This document shows, piece after piece, positions 57,091-64,000 of a DNA stretch of 64,000 nt (positions are counted from its first letter, which is position 1; every line of letters begins with the position of its first letter). Source of the DNA: Metellina segmentata (lineage: Eukaryota; Arthropoda; Arachnida; Araneae; Tetragnathidae). The DNA lies in assembly GCA_947359465.1 (NCBI GenBank), contig OX375872.1, positions 135,892,011 to 135,956,010 of the forward strand, given 5' to 3'. The notes below the pieces were generated by a model. That model was not told the origin of the DNA and searched no databases. It was given only the letters and a program-made list of their open reading frames with translations. Position numbers and translations under genes: made by a program.

Positions 57091-57662
57091 TACACTACTC
57101 TACAATAATGGACCGGACAGCAAGATGTGTTGGTAAATGGAAAATAATACATGCTTTAATAGGGGGATGGTCCCCCACGTGCTGCAATTGCACTAGCAGC
57201 TCTTCTGGGCATACTTTCAACAAGGTTTTGATTCACAGCTATGGGTATTTGTGTCCATTCCTGCTGCAAGAATGTTGCCAGCTCAGATGTAGATTTCGGA
57301 CGTGGTTCCCTGGTTCGTAAGCGTCGCACTAACTCGTCCCACAAATGTTATATGGGGTTTAGGTTGGGACTCTGAGCTTGCCAGGGAAGACGTTTTACAT
57401 CTACATCTTGATACCAATGCTTGACAGAGGCTGCAACATGACATGGAGCGTTGTCGTCGTAGAAGTAACATTCGTCCACTCCATAAAATTGCCAGAGCGT
57501 AGGAAGAACCTGATTGTCCAAAATGTTCATGTAGGCGTCGGTTTTCAATTGACCAGGATCAACATACAAAAGTCCCTGACCATACCACGAAATACACCCC
57601 CAAACAAGCATTCGGATTTTATGCAAATCCGCTGATGTCTGGTCCATTATTGTAGCGTAGTA
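57091..57662 (-). mobile_element. Tc1-type element (DD34E), 5' half of gene deleted
   Basis: The ends tacactactctacaataatg and, reverse-complemented, tatactacgctacaataatg pair and carry TA at both borders. The 570-bp span holds only the C-terminal part of the gene. Confidence 0.9.
57156..57647 (-). pseudogene. Tc1-type transposase C-terminal half, catalytic Glu lost
   Basis: The frame from 57647 reads MLVWGCISWYGQGLLYVD, CYFYDDNAPCHVAASVKHW (second D) and PWQAQSPNLNPI, then TAA (57345-57347), then HLWDELVRRL to the normal end GGPSPY. The stop sits exactly where the catalytic Glu belongs, a GAA to TAA-type change. The first residues after the ATG come from the TIR itself. N-terminal DNA-binding domain and first D are missing. 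Confidence 0.9.
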
Positions 57663-57734
57663 TATATTAAAGTTCTTTCTCTGAATCTGTTTTTGTCAAA
57701 ATATATCAAGGTTTCAATTCATAATTTTTGAACA

Positions 57735-57965
57735 TTAATTTGTCATCTAACCGTAGTTCGAAATTCCGTGATGTTGTACTCGATTTTTCCCTTAGGGTCT
57801 GTGTTCATGTGTTGCCTCGGCATCTGACCGTCGTTCAAATTTATATGGTGATGTGCTCGGATATTTCCCTAGGGTATTTATCCTGGACCGTCATCAATAG
57901 CCCGTTGTGTTGCTCAAGTACGACGTTTATTAAAATACCTACCTACCATTAAGGAATTGATCCCG
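57735..57965 (+). mobile_element. SINE-A/B 3' fragments in tandem
   Basis: gtcatctaaccgtagttcga occurs, then catctgaccgtcgttcaaat, then cgtcatcaatagcccgttgt, 'gacgtttattaaaatacc', 'tacctacc', followed by a further piece (attgatcccggaccgttgcc). At least two overlapping 3' ends are joined. Confidence 0.7.
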
Positions 57966-58270
57966 GACCGTTGCCAATACCTCAGTAATTTTTTGTGATG
58001 TATATTTAGTAAATCAGATAAAGGTGCTCTAAAATATCTTGTTGAAAACGTGAAGTTAAAAGTAATTGTTAAAGTCTTGTTTCCACTTAATGATCTTTGA
58101 GTGATAATAACCTAGTGATTTTGAATCCAAAACATATACTAGGTATACCGGCTAATAATACAGATTTTTTCGGTAGATGAAGTTACACGTATGTTGATAT
58201 ATATGTGATTTGACTTTTATGCCTATTTTGTTTTATTGACAACAAGCTTCATAAGAAATTTGCCATATGT
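57966..58270. other. Unassigned AT-rich stretch
   Basis: No feature recognised. Confidence 0.4.
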
Positions 58271-58274
58271 CTAA

Positions 58275-58460
58275 TTTTCTGAAGGCGTTAATATCATAGA
58301 CATTTTTGCGCTTAAAAATATCGAAAGCAGAGCATTTGCGTGAAGTTTTGACTGTCAATTTTTGGGGATTGTCAAATTTTCTGAAAGTGTTAACATCATA
58401 GCCATTTTTGTGCTTAAAAATGTCGAAAGCAGAACCTTTGCATGAAGTTTTGATTCATTA
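58275..58460. repeat. Tandem duplication, about 113 bp
   Basis: gttaatatcatagacatttt 'tgcgcttaaaaatatcgaaa' recurs as gttaacatcatagccatttt 'tgtgcttaaaaatgtcgaaa', each followed by 'gcatgaagttttga'. Confidence 0.9.
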
Positions 58461-58540
58461 CTTTATTTTGAAGAAAAGTGCTGCTGAAAGTTATCATATC
58501 TTCGTAAAGCTTTTGGTGAACATGCTATATATCAAGTTAC

Positions 58541-58772
58541 TGCCGACCAACCGGTATAGTGGTTAAGGTGATAACCTCTAGATCGGAAAGTTCCTGGTTC
58601 GAATCCGGGTCATGGCATGGATGTTTGTAACCGTATGGTGCAGAGGCGGCTGGACCACCTTAAATCTGTCGTGGCCAAAAGTCCTCACGTTGGGTTGGTG
58701 TGAAATTTGGAAAGTAGAGTGCCAACTAAAACGTTGCCTCGTCATCGGACCGTGCTTCAAAATTACGTGGCG
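58541..58772 (+). mobile_element. SINE-B with tRNA-like head, 3'-incomplete
   Basis: gccgaccaaccggtatagtg, ttcctggttcgaatccgggt and ggatgtttgtaaccgtatgg match 46538-46866; the copy stops near 'ttcaaaattacgtgg' next to mariner sequence. Confidence 0.85.
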
Positions 58773-58799
58773 ATACACCGAATAGCTCAGTCTGGGACG

Positions 58800-59353
58800 A
58801 TGGTAACTAGTTGAATATATCAAAATACTTGTGAATGCTTGTTTAAACGTTTCAAATTTATCGATTTCGATGTGAAAGATAAAGAACGTCCTGGTCAACC
58901 GTAAATATTTGAAGAGCAACAACCAGGTAAAAATATTTATACTGACCGCTACTGACAACAAATAATCAATTTGATCCACGCTTTAATCGTAAAGGCCAGA
59001 TGATCCACGATTTAATCGTAATGACCAGAAAAGGCCAGAAAACTCGGCAAAGTAATTTTGCTTCATGATAACGTACCATCACATACTTATAAAAAAGTTA
59101 AATTCAAGTTAAAAGATCTTCCATGGGAAGTATTAACCCACCCATCGTATTCACCAGAGCTTGATCCTTGAGTTTACAACTTGGTTTGATCGATGGCATA
59201 CGCACTTTCTGAGTGGCACTTCAAAACGTGCTATAAAGTGGAAAATTGGGTCTCTTAATGGTGTGCTCAAAACATGAAAAGTTATATTGAGACATCCACA
59301 AATTACCTGAAAGATGGGGAAAATGTGTAGCTAGTGATGGACTTTACTTTTGA
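58800..59353 (+). pseudogene. mariner (DD34D) transposase pseudogene
   Basis: CLFKRFKFIDFDVKDKERPG 'QP' (linker between HTH domains) is followed, after a large deletion, by DRYxQQI-like sequence, VILLHDNVPSHTYKKV (second D) and WEVLTHPSYSPELDP, stop, VYNLV, stop, SMAYALSEWHF. The third catalytic Asp is replaced by Val next to a stop. The end CVASDGLYF and TGA (59351-59353) is the normal mariner terminus. Confidence 0.85.
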
Positions 59354-59765
59354 TATTTCTCTTGAAATGTGTTTTCTTTGGTAAAAAGTCGCATTATTAA
59401 CCGGTACACATAGTAATACTCCATTTAGATTCTAGACATCATTGAAAGAAAAATTTTGTAGTGTCAATTTATCAAATGAAACGTCCCAATTTTGGCACTT
59501 CACGTACATTTTCCTTCCGTTTTTCCTATAATTGAGGATGTTTTTAAGAGCTAATTGTCAATTAATCTTCTAAGCTCTCACTATTCTGGCAAAGAACCCA
59601 GTTTTCCTGACACAAAAATATGTGCAGAAAATAAATAATTAGGTATCTATGGAGAGTAGCTACGTTATATATATATATGATTGTTTGGTCTTCAGGTTTC
59701 AAATTTAAAATCAGAAGCACTTTCACACTTTTATGTTGGAAGAATCAATGAATTTTTTAAATCTA
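59354..59765. other. 3' remains of the mariner element and unassigned DNA
   Basis: gtcaatttatcaaatgaaac 'gtcccaattttggcact' near 59462-59505 may be the element's right end; no matching left end was found. Confidence 0.4.
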
Positions 59766-59769
59766 TATG

Positions 59770-61060
59770 GGTGGATTTTATTGTCCTATATTTAGAAAAG
59801 AAAGCTTTGGAAATATTCTATAGGTCCTATACTTAGAAAAAATCCTTCGAAAATACTCCATTGATCCTTTTCTTGGAATAGGATCCCTTCGGAGAAATTT
59901 TATTGCTCCTTTTCGTACAATAAATCGTTGTCTTGATCTATTACGACGTTAATTAAAATGAGCTTGTCGTACCTTACTGTAGAAAACATAATTTGGAATA
60001 ATTATGTTGCTACGTTCCTTAGAATATAATCCTTTGGAAGAATTCGGTTGATGGTTTCCTTAGAACAGAATCCCTTGGAAAGATTTTATTAATCCTATAA
60101 TTATAAAAGAATCCTCTGGAAAAATTCTGCTGAAGGTTTCCTTAGAACGGAATCTTTTGGAAACATTTAGGTATCCTATAATTAGAAAAAATCCTCTGGA
60201 AATATAATTTAATATTCTATTGTTGAATGAATATTCCATTGCTTTTTTTCTTGAAATAGAATCCCTTCTGAGAGATTTTATTGCTCCTTTTCCTAGATTA
60301 TGATAACTTGGAATGTTTTTGTTGTACTTTGCATAGAATATAATCCTTTGGAAAGATTTCATCAGTCATTTAATTGGAAAAAATATTTTGGACATATATT
60401 ATCGGTCCTTTTTTTAGAATATAATTATTTGGATTGATTCCATCGATCCTTTAATTAGAAAAGAGTAATTTGATACATTCTATTGGTTCTTTTCTTGGAA
60501 TAGGATCCTTTCGGAGAAATTGTATTGCTCCTTTTATTAGACTACAATTTGGAATGATTCTGCTGCTGCCTTAGTATATAATCATTTCGTATAAATCTTT
60601 TGATGCTTTCCTTAGAATAGAATATTTTGAAAAAATTCCATCGGTCATTAAAATGGAAGAAATATTTTGGGCATATACTATTGCTCTAATTTTTAAGAAT
60701 AGAATCCCTTCGAAGAGATTTTATTGCTTTTTATTTTCCGTAAAACAAAAGAATTCGAATGATTATCTTGCTGCGTTCCTTACAATATAATTTCTTCGAA
60801 AGATTCCATCGGTCGTTTAATTCGAACAATTAGAATTAGAATAGGTAATTCCCTAAGAATAGAGTCGTTTGGAAGTATTCCATTGAACCTTTAGTTAGAA
60901 AAGAATCCATTCTAAATAGAATATCTTGGTACTGTCTTAGAATACAATCCTTTAGAAGAGATTTTATTGCTCCTTTCCTTAGAACATATTTTGGAAGGAT
61001 TATATATGTTGCTACTTTCCTCAGAATATATATTCAGAATTGTTTCCTCAAAATCAGACA
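59770..61060 (+). repeat. A minisatellite array, largest in the window
   Basis: Roughly thirty diverged units of about 41 bp (ccttagaatataatcctttg 'gaaagattctattg'). Variants with 'cttttcttggaataggatcc' plus 'cttcggagaaattttattgc' recur every few units (59880, 60255, 60505, 60705), pointing to a higher-order block. Confidence 0.9.
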
Positions 61061-61090
61061 ATAAATTCGGATAAACACTGTTGTTCTCAA

Positions 61091-61460
61091 ATGGAATTAT
61101 TAAAAGCAGAAATAGAAGCAAAGCGGTCAGAACTGACCAATCGTCGAGGTGTTGTCTTCCAGCATGACAATTTCCTGGCCCCACATTTCGCTGATTGTCA
61201 AACAAAGACATATTGAGTATAGCTGAGATGTTTTGTGTCACATCCCCATATTCACCAGACCTTGATCCTAAGATTTTGACCTCTTTAGGTCACTTCAAAT
61301 TCTCTGAACGGCCTGGAGTTCAATTCTTTGGAGACTGTCAAAACAGTACCTCGATAATATCTCTAAAATTAAGCCAATTAACTAAACATAAATAAATTTC
61401 CAGCTGCGAGAAAGATGGCAAAACGGCAGAGAACAAAATGTTGCTTATGTGATTCAATAA
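61091..61460 (+). pseudogene. mariner transposase C-terminal remnant
   Basis: ELTNRRGVVFQHDNFLAPHF (second D), two stops, then in the next frame YSPDLDPKILTSLGHFKFSE 'RPGVQF', and at the end LRERWQNGREQNVAYVIQ with TAA. The order matches mariner proteins (RRGVVF..HDN, YSPDLAP, ERWQ..NG). Frameshifts and a missing third Asp make it dead. It is embedded at the end of the A array. Confidence 0.8.
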
Positions 61461-61990
61461 TATTTTGTAATTATTTTGTACTGCTTCGTTGGTACTTAAC
61501 ATAAAAAAACAGCAGAACTTTCCGGATGACACATATATAATTATAACAAAACACGCAAAACAAAGAGTTAAACAGCCGGGGTGCAATAAACCAGAAAACG
61601 GTTATTAGATAGATTATTTCCGAAGGAACCTTTTCTTATTAAGGGACCAGTAGAATCTAACCACATAGTTTGAAAAATTCTACGGATTCTTTGAGCATAT
61701 TCGTGTGGTTATTCAGTCATTGGGTGGGAGTTGTGGGGTAAAAACAGCGTAACAGTTCTTCGAAACATTTAAAACCCGTCTAAAAGTTTCAAATCGATAT
61801 TAATTGGAAAGACATCTCAGCATTTTAATCTTCTGCGTGTCACGAGATTTCCGACTAGTAGAATATCGTTTTCGCACCGCTACAGATATAACAGGAAACT
61901 ATTTTCTTTCTGCAAAAATTGATTGAATTTAATCGATTTTTCATTTTTCAAGTAATTTTTTATTTGTCAAGGTCACAAAAACGAATCACC
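61461..61990. other. Non-coding; weak E-repeat traces
   Basis: 61725-61770 (gggagttgtggggtaaaaac) and about 61845 (gtcacgagatttccgac) echo the E repeat. No gene is seen. Confidence 0.45.
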
Positions 61991-61994
61991 AAAA

Positions 61995-62085
61995 AACCCC
62001 GGCAGTACCTTGATAACAAGATACCCGGTTATTTGAAAAATTGATCAGATCTATTTCGATGGGATATTTTGGAGGGTTAATTAAG
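61995..62085 (-). repeat. G minisatellite, two decayed units
   Basis: cttgataacaagatacccgg, 'ttgatcagatctatttcgat', 'gggatattttggagggttaa'. Confidence 0.65.
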
Positions 62086-62091
62086 CAGAAT

Positions 62092-62397
62092 AGGTAGGTA
62101 GGTATTGAATTAACGTCCATGCTGGAGCAACCCAACGGGCTACTGGCGACGATCCGGTATAAAATGTAAAGGGAAAGTTCTTAGGACAAAACCACGAAAT
62201 TTTCAACCACGGTCAGATGATGAGGTCACACCTGAGCGGGCACCCCACTCTCCGAACTTTCACACAACGCAAACATGAGGACATATGAGGCTACAACAGA
62301 CTTAACGTGCACCAGCCACCTCTGTACACTACGGTCTTTGGTTGGATTCGAACTCGCAACCCTCCGGTTATTCTTCAATCTGTGCTACCGTGGCCTT
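62092..62397 (-). mobile_element. SINE-A copy, near full length
   Basis: ataggtaggtaggtattgaa (tail) through gatgaggtcacacctgagcg to ggttggattcgaactcgcaa and the decayed A-box region 'gtgctaccgtggcc'. Confidence 0.9.
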
Positions 62398-63285
62398 TGT
62401 GAATATCGGAAAGGATATGAAATAGGATATCAAAAACACGAATAAAAGGAAATAAATAGTAGAAAGTTTGGAATTATTTGAGTGCATAGTTTCGTCAATA
62501 AAACATCACAAAAAAGTGGTAATTTTCAAGAATAAAGAGAATCCCCATAAGCCTTGCTTGAACACGAGTTTGTTCAAGCTTAGTCATATATTTTACTCGT
62601 GTTATGTGTGTTCTACGCTATAAACTCTGTTCTGAGAGTAAATCCCTGGGGCATAAATGATTTTTGTGAGCGTGAAAAATTTTCGCTCTCCCATTTTCGT
62701 TGTTCGAGAGTTTTCGAAGCGCAAGATTCTTGCACCGTGTGAAAAAGATGATTTACTGAATATATATATGTATATAAAAACAGACTAATAGCACACGGAA
62801 AGTTACATTATAAAACAGTAAGCTTCTACTCCAAACTCGACTCTACGAAACGTTTTTTGTTTCATTTAAGGCTATCCATAGGAATTCTGCTTTAAACAGG
62901 AAAATCTCAGATTTTCTAGCGTTTATTTCACTCAAACATGGTTGAAGAATTCAAGTCAGTGATCTCTGAAGGAAAATGCGCATTTCCTTAAACAAACACG
63001 GTTTAGATGAATCATCAGGTTCGAAAACCCTTTTAAAATGACTTGTTATGAAATATTTGGGAGATGGATAGTTTTTGCACTTACGTCAATTTTTCACTGA
63101 GAAGAATGATGTTCTGAGTTGGACTACTTTGCGGAATTGGTTTCTGAAAAAGAGAGAAATGTTTTGCCAAACTTGTGCGGAAAATATGTGATCGACTAAG
63201 AATTGTTAACTTTTCCAGAATCGTGAGATTTCCGAGAAGTGTGGTATTGTTTTTACCCCAACACACGCTTTATGATTCAATAACC
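62398..63285. other. Unassigned; E repeat near the right end
   Basis: 63218-63258 (cgtgagatttccgagaagtg, 'tggtattgtttttacccc') is an inverted E repeat directly before an A array. The rest shows no feature. Confidence 0.5.
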
Positions 63286-63289
63286 ATAT

Positions 63290-63905
63290 CTATCAGTTCA
63301 AGAATCCTGTATTCTTTTATACCTTTTAGAAGGATTCTTTTCGACCTTTCCTTGTAAAAGAATGCTTTGAAATGTTCTAATGACCATTTCTTAGGAATAT
63401 AATTCTCGGGAACTTTTCTACTAGTCCTTTCTTTGGAATATAATTCTTTAGAACGATTCAATTGATCTCTTCCTTGGAATAGAATTATTTCAAACGATAC
63501 TATTGATATCTTCCTTTAAATAATGAAACCAGTCCTTGTGATAGAATCCTTTGAAACGTTTGTAATGACCATTTTATTGGAATATTTTTATCTGGAACGT
63601 TTCTATTGGGGCTTTTCTTGTAATAGAATACTTTTAAACGTTTTTAATGGCCATTTCCTTGGAATATTACCCTCTGAAACGTTTCTATTGGTCATTTCCT
63701 TGGAATATTACCCTCTGCAACGTTTCTATTGGTCATTTCCTTGGAATATTACCCTCTGCAACGTTTCTATTGGTCATTTCCTTGTAATATAATTCTTTGG
63801 AATGATTCTATTGGTTCCTTCCTTGCAATAGTGAAACCCATTCTATTGGTCCATTCATTCCTTGTACTAGAATTCCGTGAAATATTTCTAATGGCTGCGC
63901 TTTCT
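63290..63905 (+). repeat. A minisatellite array with a homogenised core
   Basis: Exact 41-bp spacing is seen at 63661, 63702 and 63743 (ggaatattaccctctg.aac followed by gtttctattggtcatttcct). Flanking units are more diverged. The plus frames at 63523-63920 are repeat artefacts. Confidence 0.95.
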
Positions 63906-63929
63906 CTGCGAGTAAGGTAGATCTTTTTA

Positions 63930-64000
63930 TAGTGCCGGGTCTGGTCTATGGATTAAGTCGAATTCTGCAGAGCGCCGCATCTGGTCTAAAGGTCGGTTGA
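63930..64000 (+). repeat. 40-bp satellite, start of an array
   Basis: gtgccgggtctggtctatgg 'attaagtcgaattctgcaga' 'gcgccgcatctggtctaaag'; continues past the window edge. Confidence 0.75.

Noticed and set aside
63523..63920. 89- and 63-codon plus-strand frames with repeated LEYYPLQRFYWSFP
   Set aside because: They are translations of the 41-bp A minisatellite; the frame changes from unit to unit.

Overview
This is repeat-dominated, AT-rich nuclear DNA from an animal, most likely an arthropod and plausibly an arachnid. The clues are four families of tRNA-derived SINEs with degenerate A and B boxes, many Tc1/mariner remnants, non-LTR retrotransposon 3' ends, TIR-bounded MITEs, many minisatellites of roughly 32 to 200 bp period, long (AT)n tracts, and one exon-like reading frame with spliceosomal borders. 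Nothing looks prokaryotic. The species cannot be named from the sequence, and 'arachnid' is only an impression from the style of the LINE and transposase remnants.

Only one segment looks like a host gene. It is a 198-bp minus-strand exon (16293-16490) encoding a glycosylatable N-terminus and the first membrane segment of a rhodopsin-like receptor, probably a neuropeptide receptor. The rest appears to be intronic or intergenic repeat.

Layout. 0-5 kb: direct repeats, a tRNA-derived SINE and a degenerate satellite. 5-13 kb: another satellite, two TTAA-flanked MITEs, a SINE nested in a SINE, and an 854-bp MITE with an 8-bp target duplication. 12-17 kb: minisatellite arrays, SINEs and the receptor exon. 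17.8-20.9 kb: a pogo-like MITE next to two decayed Tc1-type elements. 21.6-24.9 kb: a 3.3-kb long-TIR element carrying a broken gene that I cannot assign to a known transposase. Its gene is split by a hAT-like element and by a fold-back built from two mariner 3' ends. 25-34 kb: satellites with 170, 65, 40/80 and 51 bp units, plus the two dispersed 41-42 bp minisatellites, called here G (palindromic core GACGAGATATCTCGTC) and A (AGAATAGAATCCTTTGGA). 36-47 kb: more G, A and SINE blocks, an R2-type LINE fragment inside a SINE, a mariner-like element with 124-bp near-identical TIRs, and a LINE 3' end whose coding sequence has expanded in tandem. 47-64 kb: satellites, a 1.8-kb purine-rich higher-order array, more transposase remnants and large A arrays.

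There is no operon-like cooperation between genes. The history is one of layered insertion, and several insertions can be read exactly from their target-site duplications. The most unusual item is the nested 21589-24876 element and its unassigned gene. The second is the recurrent physical linkage of the G array, the A array and SINE-A.
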